From DASUCS01 sp041166745 (GTDB lineage: Bacteria; Actinomycetota; Acidimicrobiia; Acidimicrobiales; JACDCH01): a stretch of DNA of 64,000 nucleotides. Under the pieces are notes generated by a model that saw only the letters and a list, made by a program, of their open reading frames with translations, was not told the DNA's origin and did no database searches. Where the stretch lies: NCBI GenBank assembly GCA_041166745.1, contig JBEEGH010000013.1, positions 186,001 to 250,000 of the forward strand, read 5' to 3'. Both the position numbers and the translations under genes were made by a program. Numbering within the stretch: the stretch's first letter is position 1; each line of letters begins with the position of its first letter. Positions 8,493-17,487 of the stretch are shown piece by piece.

Positions 8493-9404
8493 ATGGACCA
8501 GTCGATCTTCCTGCGTGAACTGGGCCCCGTCGCTGAGCGGCTCTACGACCGTCACGACGCTGCGGCCAAGGAATGGTTCCCTCACGAGATGGTGCCTTGG
8601 GGCCGGGGCCGCGACTTCGCCGCCGACGAGCTGTGGGACCCGGACGAGGTGCCGATGCCGGACGGTGTGCGTAGCGCGCTGTTCGTGAATCTGCTCACCG
8701 AGGACAATCTGCCCTACTACTTCCGCACGATCGAGTCGATGTTCGGCGCGGACAGCATCTGGGGCATCTGGGTGCGGCGCTGGACGGCCGAAGAGGGCCG
8801 GCACTCGATCGTCATCCGCGACTACCTGACCGTCACACGATCGGTCGATCCGGTCGCACTCGAGCGAGCTCGCATGCATCAGGTGAGCACCGGTATCACG
8901 CCCGATCCTGGGACTCCCGCCGACGGACTGGTGTACGTCGCCCTCCAAGAGCTGGCCACTCGTATCGCCCACCGCAACACCGGCAAGCTCCTCGACGACC
9001 GTCTCGGCTACGAGGTGATGGCGCGTGTCGCGAGCGACGAGAACCTGCACTACCTCTTCTATCGTGATCTCGTCACCGCGGCCCTCGAGGTCGATCCGTC
9101 GACCACGGTCATCGCGCTCGAGCGCCAGGTGCGCGATTTCGAGATGCCGGGCACCGGCATCGTCGACTTCGCCGACCACGCGTCCGCCATCGCCAAGGCC
9201 GGCATCTACGACCTGCAGTTGCACCACGACCAGATCCTCGTGCCGGTCGTGCTCCGCCATTGGGCGGTCGAGTCCCTCGAAGGGCTCACGCCAGAGGCGG
9301 AAGTGGCCCGCGACAAACTGCTGACCTTCATCGAGCGCATCGGGCGGCTCGGGGCTCGCCTCGCTGCCCGGCGCGAGCGCACCCTCGATACCGCTGGGGT
9401 ATAG
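8493..9404 (+). CDS. Acyl-ACP desaturase-like diiron protein
   Basis: A 303-residue protein related to soluble acyl-ACP (stearoyl-ACP type) desaturases such as mycobacterial DesA proteins, which introduce a double bond in ACP-bound fatty acids using a diiron centre. Visible iron ligands are Glu in LLTEDNLPYY, the Glu and His in AEEGRHSIV, Glu in LQELATRIAHRN and the Glu/His of SDENLHYLFY. Both E-E-x-x-H type helices are present, so catalysis is plausible. No ferredoxin gene is adjacent. The ATG is preceded by a short palindrome, suggesting control of membrane fluidity genes, which is inference. Confidence 0.88.
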   Translation: MDQSIFLRELGPVAERLYDRHDAAAKEWFPHEMVPWGRGRDFAADELWDPDEVPMPDGVRSALFVNLLTEDNLPYYFRTIESMFGADSIWGIWVRRWTAEEGRHSIVIRDYLTVTRSVDPVALERARMHQVSTGITPDPGTPADGLVYVALQELATRIAHRNTGKLLDDRLGYEVMARVASDENLHYLFYRDLVTAALEVDPSTTVIALERQVRDFEMPGTGIVDFADHASAIAKAGIYDLQLHHDQILVPVVLRHWAVESLEGLTPEAEVARDKLLTFIERIGRLGARLAARRERTLDTAGV

Positions 9405-9460
9405 GAAACCGTCAAAAGCGGTCTTGGACAGCAAGTTACGGTTGTGCGCACACTGATCGG

Positions 9461-10315
9461 GTGAGCCTCGTCGCCGTGTTGGCGGTCCTCGTCGTCGGGT
9501 TCGCGTCCGGCATCTTGTCGGGGATGTTCGGCGTCGGTGGAGCAGTGCTCACGACGCCGGGAATCCGGGCGGTCGGAGCTTCTCCCCTCGAAGCGGTCGG
9601 GAGCACACTGCCGGCCATCCTTCCCGGTGCGATCTCGGGTGCGTGGCGCTACAGCCGCGCGGGCCTGGTCGATTGGCACGTCGCCCTACCGAGTGGCCTG
9701 CTCGGTTCGGGTTTCGCGGTCGCGGGGGCCGAACTCTCCGATCACGTCAACGCGCACTACTTGATGCTCCTCACCGCCGGCTTGCTGCTGTACACCGGGT
9801 TACGCAGCGTGCGTCAGCACGTCGCGGCGACGGCGCCCCTTCAGCAACCCGCACCCACAGCTGCTCTCGTCCTCGCCGGTGTCGGCACGAGTGGTCCGGC
9901 AACAGAGGAGTCAGTCCCCGAGCTCGAGGCGGTCGAGCGGACGAGCGCCCCGACGGTCGTCGTCGGACTCATCGGCGCGGCGGCGGGAATGTTGGCCGGG
10001 CTACTCGGTGTCGGCGGCGGCCTGTTGCTGATGCCCGCGTACACGGTCGCGCTGCGCATGGCGCCGAAGCGAGCAGTGGCTACGAGCCTGGTGGCTGTCG
10101 CGATGTTCTCGGTGCCGGCGATGCTGACCCATGCGCTCCTCGGTCACATCAACTGGACGTTCGCGATCCTGCTCACCGTCGGCGTCGTGCCCGGCGCGCA
10201 GGTCGGCGCGAAGCTCACCATCGGCGGCTCCGAAGCGCGGCTCCGGTTGCTGATGGGACTGTTCTTCACCGTGCTGGCCGTGGTGTACGGCGCCGCGGAG
10301 CTGGCCGCACTCTGA
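9461..10315 (+). CDS. Sulfite exporter TauE/SafE family permease
   Basis: A 284-residue membrane protein with about eight helices. The two family repeats are visible as GILSGMFGVGGAVLTTPG near the N-terminus and AGMLAGLLGVGGGLLLMP in the second half, separated by a hydrophilic loop rich in A, T and P. Members move sulfite, sulfonates or other organic anions; the substrate is unknown here. The GTG at 9461 immediately precedes the first hydrophobic segment and is chosen over longer starts. The 3' end overlaps that of the convergent LysR gene by 50 bp. Confidence 0.85.
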   Translation: MSLVAVLAVLVVGFASGILSGMFGVGGAVLTTPGIRAVGASPLEAVGSTLPAILPGAISGAWRYSRAGLVDWHVALPSGLLGSGFAVAGAELSDHVNAHYLMLLTAGLLLYTGLRSVRQHVAATAPLQQPAPTAALVLAGVGTSGPATEESVPELEAVERTSAPTVVVGLIGAAAGMLAGLLGVGGGLLLMPAYTVALRMAPKRAVATSLVAVAMFSVPAMLTHALLGHINWTFAILLTVGVVPGAQVGAKLTIGGSEARLRLLMGLFFTVLAVVYGAAELAAL

Positions 10316-11192
10316 CGAGATCGGTTTCCCCGGCGAGCGCATCGAGGAACGCTTGCACGAGCACCGGTACCTCGCCGTCGGTGATGACGGCTCCGATCGG
10401 TCGGCGTAGCGGCGGGTTGAGGTCGTGGATCGTGAGACCCTTCGCCGGTCGCGCCCGCGCGAACCCTTCGGGGATGAGCGCGACGCCGAGGCCGGCAGCG
10501 ACGAACGGGACGAGCATCTCGCGCTCCGAGGTTTCGATCGCGATGGTCGGTTCGGCTCCGAGCTCGGCGAACACTTGGTCGAGCTGCTGTCGCAGCCCTT
10601 CGCCGGCGGTCAAGGCCACGATCGGAACACCGACGAGAGCCCGTCGTTGTACGGCCTTTCCCAAGCGGAGCTCGGTTGGTGCAATGAGCACGAAGCGCTG
10701 CTCGCCGGTCAACGCCACGGTCGTGTTCGCCTCATGATGCGGCGCGAGCGCGGCTACCGCGATGTCGATGTCGCCCTGCGCAGCCTGTTGCCGGAGCCAG
10801 GCCGAGTCCCCGCTCGAGATGAGGTCGAGGCGAACATCGGGGTGCGCGCGGCGGAACGAGGCGAGCACGGCGGGAAGGAGCACCGCTCCCAACGTCGGTG
10901 TCACCCCTACGCGCAAACGGCCGGCGCGTCCGGCCGCGGCATCGAAGGCGTCCTGCTCAGCGCGTCGGATCGCGGTGAGCGCCGCTTCCGCGCCTTCGAT
11001 GAGTGATCGACCGACGGCCGTTGGGGTCGCGCCGTGCCGGCCGCGCAAGAACAGCGCGGCGCCGACCTCGCGCTCGAGTTGTTGCAGACGCCGGCTCAGC
11101 GGCGGTTGCGCGACGTGCAGCTCGCGGGCCGCGGCGGACAGCGATCCCGCTCTGGCGATTGCCGCCACGAGCTCCAAATCGGCCCGATCCAT
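10266..11192 (-). CDS. LysR family transcriptional regulator
   Basis: A 308-residue regulator with an N-terminal winged helix (LELVAAIARAGSLSAAARELHVAQPPLSRRLQ, read in two parts as AGSLSAAARELHVAQ and PPLSRRLQ) and a periplasmic-binding-protein-like effector domain from about residue 90 (LRVGVTPTLGAVLLP). It is transcribed divergently from the thiolase gene across 57 bp that hold a CTGAC/GTCAG palindrome, the classical arrangement for control of the neighbour. The effector is not predictable. The C-terminal tail is Arg- and Pro-rich. Confidence 0.9.
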   Translation of the reverse strand: MDRADLELVAAIARAGSLSAAARELHVAQPPLSRRLQQLEREVGAALFLRGRHGATPTAVGRSLIEGAEAALTAIRRAEQDAFDAAAGRAGRLRVGVTPTLGAVLLPAVLASFRRAHPDVRLDLISSGDSAWLRQQAAQGDIDIAVAALAPHHEANTTVALTGEQRFVLIAPTELRLGKAVQRRALVGVPIVALTAGEGLRQQLDQVFAELGAEPTIAIETSEREMLVPFVAAGLGVALIPEGFARARPAKGLTIHDLNPPLRRPIGAVITDGEVPVLVQAFLDALAGETDLVRVRPAPRRRTPRPAR

Positions 11193-11206
11193 ACCGGGAT
11201 CGTAAG

Positions 11207-11222
11207 CTGACACGAACGTCAG
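11207..11222. promoter_or_regulatory. Palindrome between LysR and thiolase genes
   Basis: CTGAC-N6-GTCAG lies 14 bp upstream of the LysR ATG and 27 bp before the thiolase ATG. It is a candidate LysR binding site controlling the divergent pair. Confidence 0.4.
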
Positions 11223-11249
11223 GTATCGCCCGAGGGGAGCAAACGCAAA

Positions 11250-12437
11250 ATGGAGATCCGCGAGGCCGTGATCGTCGACACGGTGCGCACGCCCATCGGT
11301 AAGCGCAAGGGAGCGCTGGCCGGATGGCATCCGAGCGATCTGCTGGCGTTCACCTTGCAACGGCTCATCGACCGCACCGGCGTCGATCCCGATCGGGTCG
11401 ACGACGTGATCGGGGGCTGCGTGACGCAGGTGGGGGAGCAGGGCTGCAACGTCACCCGAAACGCATGGGTGGCGGCCGGGTTCCCGCAGTCGGTGCCGTG
11501 CACGTCCGTCGACCGCCAGTGCGGCTCGTCGCAGCAGGCCGTGCACTTCGCGGCGCAGGGCGTGATGTCCGGTTGCTACGACCTCGCCATCGCCTGCGGT
11601 ACCGAATCGATGACGCGAGCGCCGATGGGGTCGAACGCCGCGGGAGGCATCGGGCCGTTCTCTCCGGACTTCATGGCGGCGTGCGACGGCCAATTGAAGA
11701 CGCAATTCGAGGTCGCGCAGATCCTGGCCGAGCGGTTCAAGATCAGCCGGGAAGACATGGACGAGTTCGCGTTGGAGTCGCATCGTCGGGCGGCGGCGGC
11801 CGCCGACTCGGGGGCCGTACAGACCGAGCTCGTTCCGGTTCCGATCAAGGACGAGGAAGGGCGTGAGACGGGCCAGCTGCTCGAGGCCGATGAGGGCATC
11901 CGCCGTGGCGGGACGATGGAGTCTCTCGGGGCGCTGCCGTCCGCCGCATCCTGGGATGCGACCCTTGCGCCCGACATCACGGCGGGCAACGCGTCGCAGA
12001 TGTCAGACGGATCCGCGGCGATGCTCATCGCGGACCGTGCGACCGCGGAAAAACTCGGCCTTCCGGTACGTGCCGTCTTCCGGCACATGGTCGTGGCCGG
12101 CGATGATGCCGTTCTCGTGTTGTCCGCACCGAACCCGGCAACACGCAAGTTGTTGGCGCGCTCGGGCATGACGATCGACGACTTCGACGCGATGGAGTGC
12201 AACGAAGCGTTCGCCGCGATCGCGTTGATGTGGGCGCGCGAGTTCGTTCCGGATCCGCTGCGCTACAACCCTCGCGGTGGAGCCATCGCCATCGGTCATC
12301 CGCTCGGCGCGAGCGGTGTGCGCATCATGACCACGTTGCTCAACCAACTCGAGGCCACCGGCGGTCGCTACGGCTTCCAGACGATGTGCGAAGGCGGCGG
12401 CATGGCCAACGCCACCGTCATCGAACGAGTGTCGTAG
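11250..12437 (+). CDS. Thiolase (acetyl-CoA acetyltransferase family)
   Basis: A 395-residue thiolase: condensation or CoA-dependent cleavage of 3-ketoacyl-CoA in beta-oxidation or acetoacetyl-CoA metabolism. The nucleophilic Cys91 sits in SVDRQCGSSQQA, His350 in AIGHPLGASG and the second catalytic Cys380 in MCEGGGMANA, so all active-site residues are present. Length is normal. No hydroxyacyl-CoA dehydrogenase or hydratase is adjacent, so degradative versus biosynthetic use is unresolved. The divergent LysR gene may regulate it. Confidence 0.93.
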   Translation: MEIREAVIVDTVRTPIGKRKGALAGWHPSDLLAFTLQRLIDRTGVDPDRVDDVIGGCVTQVGEQGCNVTRNAWVAAGFPQSVPCTSVDRQCGSSQQAVHFAAQGVMSGCYDLAIACGTESMTRAPMGSNAAGGIGPFSPDFMAACDGQLKTQFEVAQILAERFKISREDMDEFALESHRRAAAAADSGAVQTELVPVPIKDEEGRETGQLLEADEGIRRGGTMESLGALPSAASWDATLAPDITAGNASQMSDGSAAMLIADRATAEKLGLPVRAVFRHMVVAGDDAVLVLSAPNPATRKLLARSGMTIDDFDAMECNEAFAAIALMWAREFVPDPLRYNPRGGAIAIGHPLGASGVRIMTTLLNQLEATGGRYGFQTMCEGGGMANATVIERVS

Positions 12438-13245
12438 CCGCTTCCAGTTGTTCGAGGCAGTGACTGAGTGAGTCGCTGCGGAGGCGGAGGTTGAGGATCG
12501 TGGCGCCGGCTTGGAGATACGGCTCGACGACCTGACGGGTACCGGCCGGGTCGCCGACGGGGTCGGGCATCGGCTCGGGGAACAGGGCGACTTCGAATCC
12601 GTCGGGGAGGTCGCCGATGCGCTTCACCATTGCGGCGATGTCGCCGGCCTTCATTCCGAACGGGCACCAGCCGTCGGCCAGCTCGACTGCGCGGCGCAAC
12701 GAGCGAAACGTCCGGCCGCCGATCCAGATCGGAACGCGCTCCTGGACCGCGTGCGGATCGATGATGAAGCCGTCGACCTCGCGTGCGCCCATGATCCTGC
12801 GGAGCTCGCGCAAGGACTCGTCGGCGCGCTCGCCGCGATCGACGAACGGGGCCCCGAGCAAAGTGAACTCCTCCTCGAGGGAACCCACGCCGACGCCGAG
12901 GATGAGTCGCCCGCCGGTGATGGCATCGAGCGTGCCGTAGCGCTTGGCGATCTCGAAGGGGTGGTGGTACCCGAGCACGAGGACATGGGTTTCGAAGCGG
13001 ATGTTCGTCGTGCGCGCCGCGAGGAAGCCGAATGTCGCGAGCGGGTCGTAGTAGCGCGAGCCGCGGCGGGCCGCGATCTCGCCGGCGGGCACGGCGACGT
13101 GTTCGCTACAGGTGAGGTGGTGGTAGCCGAGCCGGTCGGCGGTCTCCGCGATTTCGACGACGGCATCGAATGGCGCGGTCTCTTCCCACGAGTTGTGCAC
13201 CCGAGGGTTGAGCGTGAGCACTGGCGTGATGAGACCGAGCTTCAT
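12418..13245 (-). CDS. LLM class F420-dependent oxidoreductase
   Basis: A 275-residue luciferase-like TIM-barrel protein. It begins KLGLITPVLT and contains LTCSEHVAVP, ETHVLVLGYHHPFEIAKR and GGRLILGVGVGSLEEEF, the cofactor-loop pattern of the F420-binding branch (TIGR03619-like). It should reduce or oxidise an unknown substrate with coenzyme F420. Its ATG overlaps the subtilase stop (ATGA), an odd coupling with a secreted protease. The 3' end overlaps the thiolase end by 20 bp, tail to tail. Confidence 0.88.
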   Translation of the reverse strand: MKLGLITPVLTLNPRVHNSWEETAPFDAVVEIAETADRLGYHHLTCSEHVAVPAGEIAARRGSRYYDPLATFGFLAARTTNIRFETHVLVLGYHHPFEIAKRYGTLDAITGGRLILGVGVGSLEEEFTLLGAPFVDRGERADESLRELRRIMGAREVDGFIIDPHAVQERVPIWIGGRTFRSLRRAVELADGWCPFGMKAGDIAAMVKRIGDLPDGFEVALFPEPMPDPVGDPAGTRQVVEPYLQAGATILNLRLRSDSLSHCLEQLEAATTLVR

Positions 13246-16200
13246 CGGACACGTCTCCGCACGATCAGACCGACCGCCATCACGAGCGAGAGCAACAACA
13301 GCGGCTCGCCGCCTCCTGTGCGCGCCAGTGGCTGGGTGGGCGCGCTGGGCGCATTCGGCGCATTCGGCGTGGTCGGCGCCCGTCCGCCCGCGGTGGCGAT
13401 CATCGAGCGGTTGCCGGCATCGTCGACGGCAACGACCGCGATCGCCGTCATCCCCGCGGGCAACGTCACCGTGCCTGGCGCGTTCAGCGTTGCGACGGGC
13501 GTGGCTCCTTGCCACTTCGCGAACGAGTCGATCGGCGCGTTCGAGGCGCGGACTTCGTACGTCGTCGCCGACCCGACCATCCAATCGTCACCGGTGGGAG
13601 AGAACGTCGCCTTCTGACCATCGATCGTCAGGTCGCGCACCGGCGTCGGCGGACGGCAATCGGTTCCGTAGCGGTTCGTGTGGCACTCGTCGTGGCTGTC
13701 GGTGGGCCACTGGGTGATCGCCGCCGTGGAAGCCGGAGCATCGAGATCCCACATGAAGCGCCAGCCCTCTCTCGTCTCCGCGACGAGTTCGAGCTTGCCG
13801 TCGCCGTCGACGTCACCGATTGTCGGAACGGCATTGATCCAGCCGCCGGTGAGCTTCGGGAACCCCGGCGCCTCCTGGCCGAGCGCGCCGAATGCATGCA
13901 ACAGGTACAGGCCGCTGCCGGCCACGATCTCCTGGCCGGGTTGGCCGCCGACGTCCGCAATCGACGGCGTGGAGAGAATCGTGAAGTCGTCAATCGGTCG
14001 CGGGTAGCCGAGCTTGAAGTCGCCCGTGGTCGCGTCCCACGCCTGGATGAGGTGGTCGTACGGCAGGTTCTGGCCGACGATGAGCAGGTTGACCGCGGTG
14101 TTGAGCGTGGCGCCGCCCTTCGCCATGTCGAGTTTGCCGTCGCCGTCGAGGTCGCCGAGCACCGGGTATTCGGCGAGGTTGGCGTGCTGCACCTCGCCGC
14201 TGTGGCCGCCGTTCACCGGGCCCTGTTCCTTGAAGTGGTAGAGGTCGGTGCCGTCTCCGTCGAAGACGCGTTGCTCGCCGCTGACGATTCCGGCGACGAC
14301 CTCATCGTTGCCATCGCTGTCGAGATCACCGATCGCAACCGTCATCGCCGGCGCGACGAACGGCAGGATGTTCGGCAGCAGCGCGTCGATCGGTTGCGGC
14401 CAGCCCGGCATGTACGAACCGTTCGCATCGACGGCATAGATGCGGCCGGTCGCGTCGCCCAGCACGCCGGTGATTCCATGCTCGGCGAATCGCTCGAACG
14501 CCTTCTGGAGATCATCGGGTCCAGACGGCACGCTCGCGCCGCTCCCGTACACCTCACTCGACTCCTCGACGATCTCGAGCGTGCCGTCGCCGTTGAGATC
14601 GCCGACCGCCGGAGTGGAGATCAGCTCACCGCCGCTGAACGTCTCCGCCGCCGGCTCGACCAGCTTCACGGGGAAGCCGGCGCGCGCCGCGCCATCGGGC
14701 TCCCATGCGTACAGATGGCCGTCGAGCGCGGCAGCGATGATCTCGACGGTGCCGTCGCCATCGAGGTCGGCGACCGTCGGCGACGCGAGGAAGCCGCGCT
14801 TCACGTGGTTCGTGGTGCTGCGGATCGCGACTGCTGACCGCGCCGGATCGACCGCGACAGGGAAGCCCGGCTTCACATGGCCGGTGCTGTCGAGCGCAAA
14901 CACTCGGCCATCGACCGCGTTCACGACGATGTCAGGCAACAGATCGCCGTCGATGTCGTGGACCACCGGCGACCGGAATCCGCTCGTTGGCGGCGGTACT
15001 GCGCCCGACGCGAATGCCGGCGCGCCGAGATGGGCGTTGTACGTCGGCGGCAAGATCCACGGTTCGCCACCGTTGAACGACGGCAACGGCGTGCCATCGG
15101 CCCGCGTGACCGTGAGCTCACCGGAGCTGTTGGCCTCGACGATCTCGAGGGTCCCGTCACCGTTCATGTCGTACAGCACCGGTGACTGCTCGCCGCCGGA
15201 GTCGACGAACCGGGGCCAACCGGCATGGAGCGTCGGGTCGTGTGACGCGAAGTACACCTTGCGGTCCTCGCCGCGATTGCTGTCGGCATCGTTGGCGACG
15301 AGGCGCACCGTGAACGTGTACTGGTTCGGATCGGCGGGCGGTGTCCCGTTCGCCGAGCCAGGTAGCGCGGCGGCGATTGCGCTCATCGGGAGCGATGCGA
15401 GGTTCCCCTCGACCGGCGAGGTGCCCGATCCGCTGGCAAATGTGGTGAACGCACCATCGAGCGGTTCCAGCCCCGGCGCCCATTGCAGCTGCCACGTGAA
15501 GCCGGTCGATCTCGTCGCGCCGACGTGCGCGTGGATCGGCACCGACGGTTGCGTGACCGGATCGAGCATGGCCCACCACGACGGGCCATCGATCCAGGCT
15601 TCGGGCGGGATCTGGCCGGGAGCAACGCGCGCGACTGCGGCGCCGATGTCGGCGCGGCCGTACCCGAAATGCTGGTCCCACCCGACCTGCGCGGGGTCAG
15701 GCGTTCCCACGCCGAGCGTGTTCTCGGGCAGCACGTCCTCCGCGGTCATGGTGAGTAGCTGCTTGATCTCGTTCGACGTCAGCGGGCCGCCGATCGCTCC
15801 TGCGAGCTCACGGCCGCGCGCCGTGATGAGTCCGGCGGCCCCTCCGGCCTGACCGGTGGCAACGCTCCCGGTCACCGCCTCGAAGCAGACGTGCGCGTGA
15901 CCGCCGTACTGGGTCAGGTTCGAGTTGCGAAACCACGTGCTGACATTGACCTGCGATCCGAAGCCGAACATCTGCATGAAGTCGGACAGCTGGTCGAAGT
16001 CGCTGGCCAGGCCGTGCACGTCCGCGACACAGCCGTTGATGAAGACGGCGTCGTCGTAGTTCGTCGGGTAGTTGTGGTTGCCGGTGTTGAGGTCGCTCGA
16101 GACCTCCATGAGCGCCACGCCCTTCTCGGCGGCGTAGTGCGTCGCGGCCTTCGCCGTCTTGCTGTTCTGCAGCACTCCGAGGGCGGCCACGAGGGAGGCC

Positions 16201-17069
16201 GCGCCGTTGTCCGCGGCGTAGGCCGCGGCCATGCCGTACTGGTCGCCGATGACGACGAAGGAGTCCCACAACCGCAACGGCATGATCGAGCACCGCGGGC
16301 ACATGCCGGCACCGCCGGTCTCGTCGTCCGTCTGCTCGGCTGCGTCTGTCGCCCGTCCCGTGCCGTGGTTGTGCGCAGCCGAGTAGCTCGACGTGTCGGA
16401 CGGGTCGTTGTCGTTGTCGAAGAAGTCCCAACCCGCGATGTCGTCGATGTAGCCGTTCTGGTCGTCGTCGATGCCGTCGGAGAAGGCGTGGAGGACATCC
16501 TCGCCGTCGAGCAGGGTGTTGCTGTTCGTGTCGGTGACGCGCGGGTCACTCATGTAGTCGTCGACGTTGAACGCGCCGTCGTTGTTGCTGTCGAACGACG
16601 AGCTGGCAAATGGCACCGGCAACTCCGCGGCGTTCAGGCGGATCTTCGTGCGCAGCTGCTCGGCGTCCCAGCGGATTCCGGTGTCCACGATGGCCACGGC
16701 GACGTTCGGCGAGCCGGTGGTGATCTTCCACGCCTTGTCGGCGGAGACGCCGGAGACCTGTCCTTCGCCGGTGTTCGGTCCCGCGAGGTACTTCGCGGTG
16801 TCCTTCGTCGACGAGGGAGCGAAGCCGAACAGGTTTTGTTCTTCGTCGAACACGTTGGCGCACGGATCGACGACGGCGCTGTCTTCGTCGTCCGGCTCGG
16901 CACAGTCGAACTCCGGATCGTCCGGCGTGCCGAGGCGTGGATCGGGATCGCTCGACGGGAACCGGCCGGACGTTGCTCGCGTCGGCGTGCTCCCCAGGAG
17001 CGCGATGAGTGCAGCGACCAGCAACGCGACGATGGAGACGCGTCGCTTCACCGTCCCCGAGGCTCTCAT
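13242..17069 (-). CDS. Secreted S8 serine protease with FG-GAP repeats and LAxTG anchor
   Basis: A 1275-residue exported protein. The signal peptide is residues 1-33. The subtilisin-like domain has Asp129 in AIVDTGIRW, His235 in AHNHGTGRATDAAE and Ser402 in TGSVATGQAGGAAGL; this last motif departs from GTSxAxP (Gly replaces the usual Pro). Between Asp and His are Ca-binding-like acidic loops (DSNNDGAFNVDD, DDDQNGYIDD). From about residue 630 there are around eight FG-GAP/VCBS blades (VADLDGDGTVEI and similar), which should form a beta-propeller. The C-terminus has a Pro/Ala linker, LARTGG, a hydrophobic helix and RRRVR: a sortase signal of the LAxTG type. The ATG at 17069 follows a GGGGGA ribosome site. 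Confidence 0.9.
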   Translation of the reverse strand: MRASGTVKRRVSIVALLVAALIALLGSTPTRATSGRFPSSDPDPRLGTPDDPEFDCAEPDDEDSAVVDPCANVFDEEQNLFGFAPSSTKDTAKYLAGPNTGEGQVSGVSADKAWKITTGSPNVAVAIVDTGIRWDAEQLRTKIRLNAAELPVPFASSSFDSNNDGAFNVDDYMSDPRVTDTNSNTLLDGEDVLHAFSDGIDDDQNGYIDDIAGWDFFDNDNDPSDTSSYSAAHNHGTGRATDAAEQTDDETGGAGMCPRCSIMPLRLWDSFVVIGDQYGMAAAYAADNGAASLVAALGVLQNSKTAKAATHYAAEKGVALMEVSSDLNTGNHNYPTNYDDAVFINGCVADVHGLASDFDQLSDFMQMFGFGSQVNVSTWFRNSNLTQYGGHAHVCFEAVTGSVATGQAGGAAGLITARGRELAGAIGGPLTSNEIKQLLTMTAEDVLPENTLGVGTPDPAQVGWDQHFGYGRADIGAAVARVAPGQIPPEAWIDGPSWWAMLDPVTQPSVPIHAHVGATRSTGFTWQLQWAPGLEPLDGAFTTFASGSGTSPVEGNLASLPMSAIAAALPGSANGTPPADPNQYTFTVRLVANDADSNRGEDRKVYFASHDPTLHAGWPRFVDSGGEQSPVLYDMNGDGTLEIVEANSSGELTVTRADGTPLPSFNGGEPWILPPTYNAHLGAPAFASGAVPPPTSGFRSPVVHDIDGDLLPDIVVNAVDGRVFALDSTGHVKPGFPVAVDPARSAVAIRSTTNHVKRGFLASPTVADLDGDGTVEIIAAALDGHLYAWEPDGAARAGFPVKLVEPAAETFSGGELISTPAVGDLNGDGTLEIVEESSEVYGSGASVPSGPDDLQKAFERFAEHGITGVLGDATGRIYAVDANGSYMPGWPQPIDALLPNILPFVAPAMTVAIGDLDSDGNDEVVAGIVSGEQRVFDGDGTDLYHFKEQGPVNGGHSGEVQHANLAEYPVLGDLDGDGKLDMAKGGATLNTAVNLLIVGQNLPYDHLIQAWDATTGDFKLGYPRPIDDFTILSTPSIADVGGQPGQEIVAGSGLYLLHAFGALGQEAPGFPKLTGGWINAVPTIGDVDGDGKLELVAETREGWRFMWDLDAPASTAAITQWPTDSHDECHTNRYGTDCRPPTPVRDLTIDGQKATFSPTGDDWMVGSATTYEVRASNAPIDSFAKWQGATPVATLNAPGTVTLPAGMTAIAVVAVDDAGNRSMIATAGGRAPTTPNAPNAPSAPTQPLARTGGGEPLLLLSLVMAVGLIVRRRVR

Positions 17070-17148
17070 CTGTTCCCCCAACGCTCACAGATCCGGTTGA
17101 CTGATGACGCTATTCGACACCGCCCACCGGCGCGTATTTGGGTTTTGC

Positions 17149-17224
17149 CCCACATCCGAGCGACAAATTGCCGACGGTCGGGACCGGGAGAAGCGCTCGC
17201 GCTGAGTTGTCGCTGGGATGTGGG
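17149..17224. repeat. 18-bp inverted repeat with 40-bp loop
   Basis: CCCACATCCGAGCGACAA (17149-17166) pairs with TTGTCGCTGGGATGTGGG (17207-17224), 17 of 18 positions. It lies upstream of the subtilase gene and just before the first 50-bp direct repeat. It could be a long RNA hairpin, a double operator or the end of a mobile segment; none of these can be chosen from sequence. Confidence 0.6.
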
Positions 17225-17264
17225 ACAGACGCGCACCAGACCAAGCGGGTGCGCGTGGTCTGTG

Positions 17265-17314
17265 CTCAGCGTCGGGGAAGCTTGGTGGCCTTGTAGCTGA
17301 TGATGTTCTTCTGC
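17265..17314 (-). repeat. 50-bp direct repeat, left copy
   Basis: It matches 18375-18424 at 48 of 50 positions, with weaker similarity for about 30 bp further. Read leftward it could encode the peptide end VQKNIISYKATKLPRR followed by TGA. The preceding codons are open but show no recognisable gene. The two copies bracket the NERD gene. Confidence 0.8.
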
Positions 17315-17487
17315 ACGGTGGTCGCTTGCAGTCCAATCGCAGCAGCGAAGACCGCTCTGCGGCACGGCCCATGAACCGAGCGCGGGAACTATTCCGTTAC
17401 GGGAGAAGTCACGCCCCTACCCGAATCGGATCGGTGCGTAGCGGTTTCCGGTGCAGAGGCAGCCTGCACTGCCTACGGTCAACTGTG

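Noticed and set aside
13509..14837. Long plus-strand open frame of more than 440 codons
   Set aside because: It lies antisense to the FG-GAP part of the subtilase; its composition mirrors the GC-rich third positions and shows no domain, while the minus strand is clearly coding.
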